DNA of 64,000 nucleotides from Sphingomonas sp. UV9 (GCF_004101245.1 NZ_SCIN01000001.1:1316784-1380783), one strand, 5' to 3'. Counted from the stretch's first letter, positions 44,289 through 61,267 are shown. Notes: generated from the letters alone by a model not told the origin. Translations and numbers: made by a program.

Positions 44289-45038
44289 ATGTTGCACCGT
44301 ATAGTTGCCCTTGTGCTGGTCCTGGCACCGACCGTCGCCGAGGCACAAATGTGCGAAGGCCAGAGCGCCGCGATCAGCGCCGATGGCCGTGCGTTCGGAC
44401 ATCTTCCCTACGGTGATGCCGCGGAAACCGAACTCGTCACGCTGCCGTCATACTATTCGGTGGGCAACCCGTGCGTCGTCCGCGCGGACATGCTGCCCGA
44501 CCTGTTGCGCCTGTTCGCGGCGGCGCAGGGCGATCCGTCGGTCATGGGGCAGTTGAAAGCGCTGTCGTGCCAGCGCTCGATCGCCCGGCAGCGCGCGGTA
44601 TTCTGCCGCGGCGGCGGCAGCGATCCTGCCGACCGCGCAATCTCGGTCGCGCCCCCTGGCTATAGCGAGCACTCGACCGGTTACGCGCTCGACTTCGCGG
44701 TCCGCCCGGCGAACGGGTGTCCCGATGCGGAAGCGTGCATGGCGGCAACCCCTGCCGCGCGCTGGCTGCGCAAGAATGCGCCGCGCTTCGGGTTCGAACA
44801 GAGCTTCCCGGGTGGTAACAAGCAGCACGTCAAATGGGAGCCGTGGCACTGGCGCTGGGTAGGCGCGACCGCGGATGCGCCGGGCGCGGCCAAGGCGCGC
44901 TTCGTGTTCGCGCGGGCCCGATCGCTCTATCCGGCGAACCCAGCGGTGCAGCCGCTCGTCTTGAAGATCATAGCGCAGCCACCGCTACCGACGCCGACCG
45001 CGCCCCCGGCCACCACGAAGAAGAAGCGGCGACGCTAG
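44289..45038 (+). CDS. Exported VanY-type D-Ala-D-Ala carboxypeptidase
   Basis: A 249-residue exported protein with a signal peptide (MLHRIVALVLVLAPTVAEA). The metal-binding motif of the M15B/VanY family is present: SEHSTGYALDF (His and Asp ligands) and WEPWHWRW (catalytic Glu and His). It would trim the terminal D-alanine of peptidoglycan stem peptides or release dipeptides. The C-terminus ends in a Pro/Thr stretch and KKKRRR. It is divergent from the pseudouridine synthase gene. Confidence 0.9.
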   Translation: MLHRIVALVLVLAPTVAEAQMCEGQSAAISADGRAFGHLPYGDAAETELVTLPSYYSVGNPCVVRADMLPDLLRLFAAAQGDPSVMGQLKALSCQRSIARQRAVFCRGGGSDPADRAISVAPPGYSEHSTGYALDFAVRPANGCPDAEACMAATPAARWLRKNAPRFGFEQSFPGGNKQHVKWEPWHWRWVGATADAPGAAKARFVFARARSLYPANPAVQPLVLKIIAQPPLPTPTAPPATTKKKRRR

Positions 45039-45063
45039 CCGCGATCGGCGAAGTTCTCCCCGA

Positions 45064-45537
45064 TCAGTGCAGCACCAAGCTACCGGCCGGCATCACGCCG
45101 TCCTGCAACGCATGATCGTACAGCAGCTTCGTCTCCAGCTTTACCTGCTCCTGCAGCCGGTTCATCATCGACTCGGCCTGGATCCCGAACAGCTTCCAGT
45201 CGCCCGGCCCGATCACCGGCAGCCAGCGACCGATGAACGCCTTCCAGTCCGAACGGAGGATATCGAGATCCTCTTCCATCATCGCAATCGTGTCGGACGA
45301 GCAGCGCGCCTCCATCGCGACCGCGGTGCGATCGATCACTTCGTCCTCGACCTTGAGGTGGTCGGCCACCGAAACGGCCAGCTCGATAAGCTTGCGCGAT
45401 GCTAAACCACTCTCGGCGCTAGACTTTTGTGAAAGTGCTGCGAGTATCGCGCATTGATCCGCGATGCGTTCATGGTCGTCGATCAACCGCACCCAGTTTG
45501 CCCGATCCTGGTCCGATACTGGTTTCATATCGTTCAT
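45064..45537 (-). CDS. Hemerythrin-like protein (tentative)
   Basis: A 157-residue all-helical protein with the start at the ATG at 45537 (GAGGG upstream). Candidate iron ligands in hemerythrin spacing are His in DDHERI, HLKVEDEV with Glu, and the C-terminal KLETKLLYDHAL. Whether all seven ligands of an HHE domain are present is unclear, so this is only a possible hemerythrin; a general four-helix protein is the alternative. It is convergent with the VanY gene and divergent from rpoB. Confidence 0.6.
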   Translation of the reverse strand: MNDMKPVSDQDRANWVRLIDDHERIADQCAILAALSQKSSAESGLASRKLIELAVSVADHLKVEDEVIDRTAVAMEARCSSDTIAMMEEDLDILRSDWKAFIGRWLPVIGPGDWKLFGIQAESMMNRLQEQVKLETKLLYDHALQDGVMPAGSLVLH

Positions 45538-45716
45538 TCCGCCCTCAACTGTACCGAACATACGATCGAACTCTCGTGAAGGATGCGCCTAGTGCTATCG
45601 ACAGTCTCTGATCTATAGTATTTTCGACAGCCTGGATGAGGGATATCGACCCCTTGCGCGGTTTCGATCGGCGCTCGATCGGGACCGGATCGGCGCTCGG
45701 CCTACGGGAGCTCCCG

Positions 45717-45743
45717 TTGACAAGACGCCGCCGCGCACCTAAA
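45717..45743 (+). promoter_or_regulatory. Possible rpoBC promoter
   Basis: TTGACA at 45717-45722 is a perfect -35. The best partner is TAAATC at 45738-45743 with a 15-bp spacer, which is shorter than ideal, so this is a weak prediction. Confidence 0.25.
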
Positions 45744-45830
45744 TCCCCCTCTCACCACAGCATCCGGGAAATGACAGGCCGTCGCGCAGCGTGTCGATCG
45801 TATTGGATACCGAGGTTTCATACGCTGGAA

Positions 45831-45860
45831 GCCGCCGCACCTGATGCGCGCGGCCTTTTT
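45831..45860 (+). terminator. Terminator-like hairpin (possible attenuator) in the rpoB leader
   Basis: GCCGCCGC (45831-45838), a 7-nt loop and GCGCGCGGC (45846-45854) form an 8-bp stem with one bulge, followed by CTTTTT. It lies 100 bp upstream of rpoB on the coding strand, where it would reduce read-through. Confidence 0.6.
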
Positions 45861-45960
45861 GCGTTAGCGTGCGTCTCGTTTGGGGGTTCCCAGACACGAA
45901 TTTACGGCCGACGCGTCAGTTTTGTGCTGACCCGTCAGTTTTATAGGGCGAATTAAACCT

Positions 45961-50140
<4,180 letters not shown>

Positions 50141-50142
<2 letters not shown>

Positions 50143-50231
50143 ATTTACGGCTAGTGTGGCGGAAATGGTAGACGCACGACGGAGTGGTCGAGGATGCAGG
50201 TTCGAAACCTGCCGCTAGCCAACGTAAATTT
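50141..50231 (+). ncRNA. tRNA-like structure clamped by a 9-bp stem, between rpoB and rpoC
   Basis: The 71-nt core (50150-50220) folds like a tRNA. The acceptor-like stem GCTAGTG (50150-50156) pairs with CGCTAGC (50213-50219), with one G-U pair. Then come UG, a 3-bp D stem (50159-50161 with 50173-50175) and an 11-nt D loop with GG, of leucine type. A canonical T arm has stem GCAGG/CCTGC and loop TTCGAAA (50196-50212). Where the anticodon and variable arms should be there are only 20 nt, with one small hairpin CGAC-GGAGTG-GTCG (50177-50190), so there is no anticodon. No CCA is encoded. An outer perfect 9-bp stem (50141-50149 with 50223-50231) encloses it, taking in two bases of the rpoB stop codon. 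Function unknown; a decayed tRNA-Leu is the alternative. Confidence 0.75.
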
Positions 50232-50265
50232 CGCAGGAAATTTTCTCCCAAACGGGAACTGAAAT

Positions 50266-54552
<4,287 letters not shown>

Positions 54553-54591
54553 TCGGGCCGGGGGCATCGCACCCTTCAGGTATTGGCGCTG

Positions 54592-54629
54592 AAAGGCCGC
54601 CGTCCGGGATACCGGGCGGCGGCCTTTTC
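54592..54629 (+). terminator. Rho-independent terminator of rpoBC
   Basis: The stem GGCCGCCGTCC pairs with GGGCGGCGGCC around a short loop, flanked by AAA and a T-rich tract (CCTTTTCTTTT). It lies 40 bp after the rpoC stop. Confidence 0.93.
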
Positions 54630-54745
54630 TTTTGCGATGTCGCCGGGCGAACCAGCCCCCCCCACCCCTCCCGGCAGATGAACTCTTGGTCATCAGGTCG
54701 CTGGCGTGTTGCGGGGCGGGCGCGGGGAGGCTAGGCGAACGGCCG

Positions 54746-55534
54746 ATGCGGTCGGCGTACCATCCTTCGTCGAGCGAGACGCGCGCTTCCACGCGACGCC
54801 GCGGTGCCGCGTTCGTGCTGACGGTGATCGCGCACATCCTGATCATCCTGCTGCTGTTGCGGCTGGCCCCCTCGGCGGTCGTCAAGCCGGAGGAACCGCG
54901 CGATCCTGTGACGTTCCAGATGGCGCCCGATCAGAGCACGCCGACCCCGGCCAAGCGGACGCCGTCGCCGACCAAGCAGAAGCGCGCCAGCGGTGGCTCG
55001 CCGCAGCGGGCCGCGCCGCGCGCCGCCTCCGCGCAGGCACCCCCTGCCCCGCCGAAGTCTCCGCCCCCGCTGCCGATCAAGATGCTGGGCGGGATGGAGA
55101 TGTTCGACGCCGCCGATATCTCCAAGATGCCCGCGCATCCCGAAGACCAGCTCGCCGGGGGAGATGGCGGGAGCGGGTCGGGGAAGGGTCAGGACAGCGG
55201 TTCGGCCTATGGTCCCGGCGAAGGGCCGGGCGGTCAGCGGCTGTACAATGCCGAATGGTACCGCGAGCCCACCCATGCCGAACTCGCCGAATTCCTGCCC
55301 AACGGCGCGCCACCGGGTGGCTGGGCGTTGATCGCCTGCAAGACGATCCCGAACTATCAGGTCGAGAATTGCCGGTCGCTCGGTGAATCCCCGATCGGGT
55401 CCGGACTGTCGCGGGCGATGCGGCAGAGCGCGTGGCAGTTCCGCATCCGCCCGCCCCGCGTCGGCGGCAAGCCGATGATCGGCGCCTGGGTCAAGATCCG
55501 GATCGACTTCACGCAGGGCGGCGACAAGAAATAA
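54746..55534 (+). CDS. TonB-like envelope-spanning protein
   Basis: A 262-residue protein with a basic N-terminus, one membrane anchor (about residues 20-40, GAAFVLTVIAHILIILLLLR), a Pro/Ala/Lys-rich periplasmic linker (residues 45-120) and a folded C-terminal region. The end (RQSAWQFRIRPPRVGGKPMI then WVKIRIDFTQ) resembles the TonB C-terminal domain, with its W-x-F-x-P-x-x-x-G-K pattern. This is the typical layout of an energy transducer, though no TonB-dependent receptor or exbBD genes are near, so it may be a variant with another partner. I start it at the ATG at 54746; the frame is open upstream through the terminator region. Confidence 0.7.
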   Translation: MRSAYHPSSSETRASTRRRGAAFVLTVIAHILIILLLLRLAPSAVVKPEEPRDPVTFQMAPDQSTPTPAKRTPSPTKQKRASGGSPQRAAPRAASAQAPPAPPKSPPPLPIKMLGGMEMFDAADISKMPAHPEDQLAGGDGGSGSGKGQDSGSAYGPGEGPGGQRLYNAEWYREPTHAELAEFLPNGAPPGGWALIACKTIPNYQVENCRSLGESPIGSGLSRAMRQSAWQFRIRPPRVGGKPMIGAWVKIRIDFTQGGDKK

Positions 55535-55575
55535 GGGCCCGACACGGACCATTCCGCAGAAATATCGGCGCAACC

Positions 55576-55983
55576 ATGGATATCCGCACCGACTCTGGGC
55601 ATTTTCATCCCATGACGATCGATCCGAGCGACAAACCGCCCTCGCTTGCCCGTGCAACGCGGACGAGCGTGATGTTGAATGCGGACGTGTTTCGCGTCGA
55701 CCGCGACGGGGCCAGCCAGCACCGCGTCACCAACATATCGGAAAGCGGCCTCTGCATCGCGCAGGCGGGAGACTTTGCAGCGGGCACCGTCGTGGTCGTC
55801 GCCGTGGGATCGATCGCGCCGACCGCCGCCAACGTGGTCTGGGTCAGGAGCGGGCTGGCGGGGCTGGCATTCCGGACGGCGATCGACGTCGCCGTGGCGC
55901 GGCGCCGCAGGGCCGCCAGCGACACGCTGCGCCCGCCCGCCGCCGGCTGGCTCGCCGAACTCAACAGCCCCTATAAAAGCTGA
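55576..55983 (+). CDS. PilZ domain protein
   Basis: A 135-residue protein with a PilZ-type c-di-GMP-binding domain: the arginine-rich segment LARATRTSVMLNADVFRV, then VTNISESGLCI, which fits the [D/N]xSxxG motif. The arginines are spaced R-x-x-R rather than the canonical RxxxR, so ligand binding is not certain. The C-terminus is basic (ARRRRAAS). An ATG twelve codons downstream is an alternative start. Confidence 0.75.
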   Translation: MDIRTDSGHFHPMTIDPSDKPPSLARATRTSVMLNADVFRVDRDGASQHRVTNISESGLCIAQAGDFAAGTVVVVAVGSIAPTAANVVWVRSGLAGLAFRTAIDVAVARRRRAASDTLRPPAAGWLAELNSPYKS

Positions 55984-55984
55984 C

Positions 55985-56731
55985 CTACCGGGTCCGCGGT
56001 ATCGTCTCGAACCGCCCGTCCTTGACGCGGATTTCGTTGAACGCCGGCGGACTGCCCCGCGTACGCTTCGACAAGGTGCCCGCGCCGATCATCCGGATCG
56101 TCCGCCCTTCGCGTTCGATGGGAATGTCGAACGGATCGTGGACGTGCCCCGACAGCACCGCGTGCGCGCCGGCCTCGGCGAGTGCCGACAGGGCCGCATC
56201 GCCGTGACGAGTCTTCGCGGTGCCCGTCGTGCCCCCCTCGATGAGGGGATGATGCGCGCCGATGAAGATCAGATTGTCTTTCGGCGTGTCCGCGATGATC
56301 GCCAGCGCGCGCTTGAGCGAACCGGGACTCACCCGCCCCTTCGACCAGTTCCACCGCCATTGCGCCCGCGCGGTCGTCTTCAGCGGCACCACCGTCAGGC
56401 CGGGAAGCTCCAAGGGCCGCTCGATCATCTGCTCGACGGCGGCATAGCGTTGATAGGGTGAGAACAACCGCCGGAACGGGTCCCAGTAATAGGGAATGTC
56501 GTGGTTGCCGACTTCCAGCGTCACCGGCACGCCGAGCGACCGCAACCAGTCGCCGCCCTGCTGGAACTCGGTCTTGGTCGCGCGCATCGTCAGGTCGCCG
56601 GTCATGATGACCGCGTCGGGTTTTTCCTCCGCGACGCGCTCGGAGAACCACGCGATCGCAGCCGGGTCCTCCGCGCCGAAATGGACGTCGCTGACGTGGA
56701 ACAGCTTCAGTGTATGGGCCCCCGTCGCCAT
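55985..56731 (-). CDS. Metallophosphoesterase
   Basis: A 248-residue calcineurin-type phosphoesterase with all metal-binding motifs: HVSDVHFG (DxH), MTGDLT (GD), EVGNHDIP (GNHD), GAHHP and SGHVHD (GHxH). The substrate is unknown. It begins one base after the stop of the catalase-like gene, so the two are co-transcribed. Confidence 0.93.
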   Translation of the reverse strand: MATGAHTLKLFHVSDVHFGAEDPAAIAWFSERVAEEKPDAVIMTGDLTMRATKTEFQQGGDWLRSLGVPVTLEVGNHDIPYYWDPFRRLFSPYQRYAAVEQMIERPLELPGLTVVPLKTTARAQWRWNWSKGRVSPGSLKRALAIIADTPKDNLIFIGAHHPLIEGGTTGTAKTRHGDAALSALAEAGAHAVLSGHVHDPFDIPIEREGRTIRMIGAGTLSKRTRGSPPAFNEIRVKDGRFETIPRTR

Positions 56732-56732
56732 G

Positions 56733-57827
56733 TCAGGCGAGCTCGGACAGCTTGGTCGGCTGGTGCATCGGGCAGCCGTTGAAATTACCGCGGAAGCTTG
56801 CCGACTGCTTGTAGGTATCCTTGCGCACGCGGTTCACCCCGCCGAGCGGCTGGTGCGCGGTGATCCCGTGCCAGATGCTGTACGACAGTGCGTCGTCGGT
56901 ATGATCGGTGACGCCCTGCTCCCATGAAAGCTGTGTCGGCACGTCGAGCGTGGCGACCGTCACGAACGGGCTCTCCGCCTCGTCCCAGACCACCGACGCG
57001 TCCTCGATCGGCATCGTTTCGAGATCGGTGTTCAGCTGCACGCGGAACTCCCATTTGCCGCCATGCTCGACCAGCTCCTCGCGGACGACTTCGCGCAGCG
57101 CGTCCGGGCGCGCGGTGATGTCGACCAGATCGCCGGTCAGCCGCGTCAGTTCCGGCGATACCGGGAACAGCGCGACCTTCGCGATATAGTCGCCGAAACG
57201 GAACGGCGTCTGCGAATAATAGGTCTCGCCGAGCGGATGGACGGGCTTGGCGCCACCGAGCGTGGTCAGCGTCGCCGACTTGCCGCCGACCGCTTCGAGC
57301 GCGGACTCGACGACACGGAAGGTGGCCGACATCGCCTTCTTCACGCCCTCGAACCGATCGGTCGTCTTCGCCAGCAGCTTCAGGTTCTTGGCAAAGGCCT
57401 TGGGGTCCGCCGCGGAGAAGGCCGGGCCGTTGACCATGATGAAGTCCTGCGTCGTGTCGCCCTCGGATCCCGGCAGGCGAGCGCCCTCGACGTCGAGAAT
57501 CTTCAGCGCGAGGCCGCGCGGCAGGCTGATGCTGTCGTCAAGGATATCGCCGGCGTTGGTCGAGATCCGGATGATCGCTTCATGCTGGCCCGGCGTTGCG
57601 AAGATACCCTGCGCGAGTTCGGGCGGCAGGCCATCGGCGACGGTGAAAGTGCCGCGCGCGATGCCGTGCGCCTTGGCGTGGACCGACCGGACCGCATGGC
57701 CGTAATCCTCCGAGGTGGTCTCCAGTATCTCCTGGAACGAGTCCTTCATGCTCTGCAGCGTCTCCTGCTCGTCGGGTGCGATCGTTTCGACCGACGGATC
57801 GAACCGCACGGGGTTGGTGCTGGGCAT
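56733..57827 (-). CDS. Catalase-like heme protein
   Basis: A 364-residue member of the catalase-like superfamily, shorter than monofunctional catalases (about 480 or more residues). It keeps SVHAKAHGIARGTFTV (distal histidine region), HEAIIRISTNAG and MVNGPAFSAADP. C-terminal blocks are SYSIWHGITAHQPLGGVNRVRK. The proximal tyrosine motif of standard catalases is not evident to me, so peroxidase or other heme chemistry is possible. It is divergent from the FAH-family gene. Confidence 0.85.
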   Translation of the reverse strand: MPSTNPVRFDPSVETIAPDEQETLQSMKDSFQEILETTSEDYGHAVRSVHAKAHGIARGTFTVADGLPPELAQGIFATPGQHEAIIRISTNAGDILDDSISLPRGLALKILDVEGARLPGSEGDTTQDFIMVNGPAFSAADPKAFAKNLKLLAKTTDRFEGVKKAMSATFRVVESALEAVGGKSATLTTLGGAKPVHPLGETYYSQTPFRFGDYIAKVALFPVSPELTRLTGDLVDITARPDALREVVREELVEHGGKWEFRVQLNTDLETMPIEDASVVWDEAESPFVTVATLDVPTQLSWEQGVTDHTDDALSYSIWHGITAHQPLGGVNRVRKDTYKQSASFRGNFNGCPMHQPTKLSELA

Positions 57828-57952
57828 TGGGGTATCTCCGGTTAGTGCCTAGCCGTAACCCGTCGACCCGACAGACGTTCCGGGTCGGTTGCCTCGGCCG
57901 ATCGTTGCAATGCCGGCGTCCCACGTCGATGTAGTCGGGCAAAGGAGCCACC

Positions 57953-58627
57953 ATGCACATTCCCACGATCACCGCCCCGACCGTCGCCATCGCCGGCTCG
58001 ACCGATCGCTTCCCGGTCCGCCGGATTTTCTGCGTCGGCCAGAATTATGCCGATCACGCGCGCGAGATGGGCTCCGACCCCGACCGGCAGGAACCGTTCT
58101 TCTTCTCGAAGCCTGCCGACGCGGTCGTGGAGAATGGCAGCGCCCTGCCCTTCCCGCCGCAGACCGAAGACCTGCATCACGAAGTCGAACTGGTCGTCGC
58201 GCTCGGCAACGGCGGCAAGGACGTCGCGGTCGAGGATGCGGCGGCGATGATCTTCGGCGCGGGCGTCGGCATCGACCTGACCCGGCGCGACCTCCAGGCG
58301 GCGGCGAAGAAGGCCGGGCGGCCGTGGGACATGGCGAAGGGCTTCGATCGCTCCGCGCCGGTCGCCGCGCTGACGCCGGGCGTCCCCGCCGCCGCCGGCA
58401 GCATCGCGCTCGCGATCGACGGCGAGACGCGCCAGTCGGGCGACCTGTCGATGATGATCTGGAGCGTGCCCGAAATCATCGCGACGCTGTCGACCTTCGT
58501 CGAGCTGGCCCCCGGCGATCTGATCTTCACCGGCACCCCTGCCGGCGTCGGGCCGATCCGGCGCGGACAAGCCGTGCGGGCGACGGTCGACGGGTTCGAA
58601 CCGCTCGAGGTGACATTCACCGCCTGA
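57953..58627 (+). CDS. Fumarylacetoacetate hydrolase family protein
   Basis: A 224-residue FAH-fold protein. Metal-binding and catalytic residues are in VGQNYADHA, HHEVELVVALG, GIDLTRRDLQAAAKK and the terminal DLIFTGTPAGVGPI. Members hydrolyse or decarboxylate beta-diketo and 2-oxo acids; the substrate cannot be told. AGGAG lies six bases before the ATG. It precedes the OFA transporter gene by 42 bp, suggesting a shared pathway for an organic acid. Confidence 0.92.
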   Translation: MHIPTITAPTVAIAGSTDRFPVRRIFCVGQNYADHAREMGSDPDRQEPFFFSKPADAVVENGSALPFPPQTEDLHHEVELVVALGNGGKDVAVEDAAAMIFGAGVGIDLTRRDLQAAAKKAGRPWDMAKGFDRSAPVAALTPGVPAAAGSIALAIDGETRQSGDLSMMIWSVPEIIATLSTFVELAPGDLIFTGTPAGVGPIRRGQAVRATVDGFEPLEVTFTA

Positions 58628-58669
58628 TCGGCCATCGTCCCCGAATATAAGCGGATAAACGGGGACGGC

Positions 58670-60307
58670 ATGGCTGACACGGGCGAGTATGGTGAACGGG
58701 ACGCGGGCGCGGACGGCTTTCTCAGCCGGGCGCGCACGGTTGCCGGACCGGGTTTCAACCGCTGGCTGGTGCCGCCCTGCGCGCTCGCGATCCACCTGTG
58801 CATCGGCATGGCGTACGGGTTCAGCGTGTTCTGGCTGCCCTTGTCGCGCGCGATCGGGATTTCCGATCCGGTCGTCTGCGCCAATCTCTCGCTCGTCGGC
58901 GCACTGACCACGACGACCTGCGACTGGCGGGTGAGCGATCTCGTCTGGACGTACACGCTGTTCTTCGTCGTGCTCGGCGCAGCCGCCGCGATCTGGGGCG
59001 GCTGGCTAGAACGCGCGGGGCCCCGGAAAGCCGGCGTCGTCGCCGCGTTCTGCTGGTGCGGCGGCATGGGTATCGCCGCGATCGGCGTGTCGATGCACCA
59101 GCTCTGGCTGATCTGGATCGGCTCGGGCGTGATCGGCGGGATCGGGCTGGGGCTCGGCTACATCTCGCCCGTCTCGACGCTGATCAAATGGTTTCCCGAT
59201 CGACGCGGCATGGCGACCGGCATGGCGATCATGGGCTTTGGCGGCGGCGCGATGATCGGCGGACCGCTTGCCGACCTGCTGATGAAGCATTTCGCCAGCC
59301 CCACCGGCGTCGGCGTGTGGCAGACGTTCCTGGTCCTCGCGAGCGTCTATTTCGTATTTATGATGGCCGGCGCGATCGGCTACCGCGTGCCTGCCGAAGG
59401 TTGGGCACCGGCGGGCTGGACCCCACCGACATCGGCCAAGGCGTCGATCAGCCGCTTCAACGTCGCCTTGTCGAACGCGCACCGCACGCCGCAATTCTGG
59501 CTGGTGTGGCTGGTGCTGTTCTTCAACGTCTCCGCCTCGATCGGGATCATCGGCATCGCCTCGCCGATGTTGCAGGAGCTGTTCGGCGGCCGCCTGATCG
59601 ACGCGCCCGGCGTGTTGTTCACCGCGTTCGACGACGACCAGAAAAAGGCGGCAGCGGCGGTCGGCGCAGGGTTCGTCGGCGCGATCAGCCTGTTCAACAT
59701 CGGCGGACGGTTCTTCTGGGCATGGCTGTCCGACCGGATCGGGCGCAAGCCGATGTTCGCGACCATCCTCGTCGCGGGCGCACTGCTCTACGGTCTCGCG
59801 GCACCGGCACTGGCGGGCACGACGCTCGGCCTGTTCATCCTCGTCTTCTGCATCCTCGCCTCGATGTACGGCGGCGGGTTCGCGACCGCGCCGGCATATC
59901 TCGCCGACCTTTTCGGGACGAAATATGTCGGCGCGATCCATGGCCGGTTGCTGACCGCGTGGTCGACCGCGGGCGTGGTCGGGCCGTTGCTCGTCGCGAA
60001 CATGCGGGACCGCGCGATCGCGGCGGGCGTGCCGCGTGGCGATATCTATCCGCCGATCTTCTGGGTGCTGGCGGCGATGCTGGTCGCCGGGTTCGTCGCG
60101 AACCTGTTCGTCCGGCCGGTCGCGGCGAAATTCCACATGCCCGCGGACGACAGGCCGGTCGCGGTCGAGACAGTGGCGGGCGGTGGGACGGTCGCGGCGG
60201 AAGGCAGCACCTCGCCGGTGGTCGTGTTCGCTTGGCTCGCGGTCGGGCTGCCGATCCTCTGGGGGATCTACATGACGCTGTCGAAGGCGTTGATCCTGCT
60301 CAAGTAA
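58670..60307 (+). CDS. OFA-family MFS transporter
   Basis: A 545-residue major facilitator with twelve membrane segments and the oxalate/formate antiporter (OFA) hallmarks: an N-terminal AIHLCIGMAYGFSVFWLPL, the loop DRRGMATGMAIMGFGGGAMIGGPLADLL (partly quoted) and the middle signature WLSDRIGRKPMFATIL. An insert with acidic FDDDQKKAA lies between helices 7 and 8. Probably carries a small dicarboxylate or monocarboxylate; the neighbour FAH protein fits. It is longer than usual because of the extended termini. Confidence 0.9.
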   Translation: MADTGEYGERDAGADGFLSRARTVAGPGFNRWLVPPCALAIHLCIGMAYGFSVFWLPLSRAIGISDPVVCANLSLVGALTTTTCDWRVSDLVWTYTLFFVVLGAAAAIWGGWLERAGPRKAGVVAAFCWCGGMGIAAIGVSMHQLWLIWIGSGVIGGIGLGLGYISPVSTLIKWFPDRRGMATGMAIMGFGGGAMIGGPLADLLMKHFASPTGVGVWQTFLVLASVYFVFMMAGAIGYRVPAEGWAPAGWTPPTSAKASISRFNVALSNAHRTPQFWLVWLVLFFNVSASIGIIGIASPMLQELFGGRLIDAPGVLFTAFDDDQKKAAAAVGAGFVGAISLFNIGGRFFWAWLSDRIGRKPMFATILVAGALLYGLAAPALAGTTLGLFILVFCILASMYGGGFATAPAYLADLFGTKYVGAIHGRLLTAWSTAGVVGPLLVANMRDRAIAAGVPRGDIYPPIFWVLAAMLVAGFVANLFVRPVAAKFHMPADDRPVAVETVAGGGTVAAEGSTSPVVVFAWLAVGLPILWGIYMTLSKALILLK

Positions 60308-60366
60308 CGCGCAACCGGGTCGGTCGGCCATCGGTTGCCCCTGCTTACCCCAGACAGGAGCACCCC

Positions 60367-61260
60367 ATGGCCGACCGGCTCACGATGCAGGATCCGCGCA
60401 CGCAATATCCGCAGCCCCCCTTTCCGCAACAGCCGCAGGAAGCACCGGGGATCGCGTCGAAGATGGACCCGAAGCCCGATCACGGCGAGACGAGCTACAC
60501 CGGCTCGGGCAAACTGGGCGGGCGCAAGGCGCTCATCACCGGCGGCGACAGCGGCATCGGTCGCGCCGCCGCGATCGCCTATGCCCGCGAAGGCGCCGAC
60601 GTCGCCATCGTCTATCTTCCCGCCGAGGAAGCCGATGCGAAGGAAGTCGTCGCGCTGATCGAGGCGGAAGGGCGCAAGGCGCTCGCGCTGCCCGGCGATG
60701 TGAAGGACGAATCATTCTGTCGTGCGGCCGTGCAGCAGACGGTCGACGCGTTCGGCGGGCTCGACGTGCTGGTGGTCAATGCCGGCCGCCAGCAGACCCG
60801 GCCGACCGTCGCCGATATCTCGACCGACGATTTCGACCAGACGATGAAGACCAACGTCTATGCGCTGCACTGGTTCGTGAAGGCCGCCGCGCCGCATCTG
60901 CCGGCGGGCGCGGCGGTGATCACGACCGCGTCGGTGCAAGGCTATGATCCGTCGGACAATCTGCTCGACTATGCGACCACCAAGGCGGCGATCGTCGCGT
61001 ACACCAAGGGTCTCGCCAAGCAGCTGATCGAGAAGGGTATCCGGGCGAACGTCGTCGCGCCGGGACCGTTCTGGACGGTGCTCCAGCCGAGCGGTGGCCA
61101 GCCGCAGGACATGGTCGAGACGTTCGGGTCGAAGAGCCATTTCGGGCGTCCCGGCCAGCCGGTCGAGATCGCCCCGGTGTATGTGCTGCTCGCGTCGCAG
61201 GAGGGGAGTTATATCACCGGTGAGGTCTACGGCGTGACGGGCGGCGCGGGCGTAGCCTGA
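60367..61260 (+). CDS. Short-chain dehydrogenase/reductase
   Basis: A 297-residue NAD(P)-dependent SDR. The Rossmann motif is TGGDSGIGRA, the NAG motif is NAGRQQTRP and the catalytic residues are in TTASVQG and YATTK (Tyr-x-x-x-Lys). The ~45-residue N-terminal extension (DPRTQYPQPPFPQQPQEAPG) and the following SKMDPKPDHGETSYTGSGKL are typical of stress-related SDRs such as YghA and YhdG. The ATG at 60367 is preceded by AGGAG. Substrate unknown. Confidence 0.93.
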   Translation: MADRLTMQDPRTQYPQPPFPQQPQEAPGIASKMDPKPDHGETSYTGSGKLGGRKALITGGDSGIGRAAAIAYAREGADVAIVYLPAEEADAKEVVALIEAEGRKALALPGDVKDESFCRAAVQQTVDAFGGLDVLVVNAGRQQTRPTVADISTDDFDQTMKTNVYALHWFVKAAAPHLPAGAAVITTASVQGYDPSDNLLDYATTKAAIVAYTKGLAKQLIEKGIRANVVAPGPFWTVLQPSGGQPQDMVETFGSKSHFGRPGQPVEIAPVYVLLASQEGSYITGEVYGVTGGAGVA

Positions 61261-61267
61261 CCTCGTA

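Larger units (their letters stand above)
45538..45960. other. rpoB leader and promoter region without a gene
   Basis: The 423 bp between the divergent hemerythrin-like gene and rpoB contain no credible gene. Features seen: a 12-bp direct repeat GATCGGCGCTCG at 45666 and 45688, a TTGACA hexamer at 45717, a terminator-like hairpin at 45831-45860 and a direct repeat CGTCAGTTTT at 45914 and 45933. Because the upstream gene points away, rpoB must be transcribed from here. Confidence 0.7.

Noticed and set aside
45636..45956. 106-codon frame in the rpoB leader
   Set aside because: It runs through the terminator-like hairpin, is Arg/Ser-rich and has no ribosome-binding site; the leader is better read as regulatory RNA.
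50150..50220. A functional tRNA-Leu gene
   Set aside because: The D and T arms fit, but only 20 nt remain for the anticodon and variable arms, no anticodon loop of 7 nt can be drawn, and CCA is not encoded.
58798..60366. An 820-codon frame running through the OFA transporter into the SDR gene
   Set aside because: Only the last 297 codons (from 60367) are a real protein; the upstream part is an out-of-frame shadow of the transporter, with Arg-rich composition.
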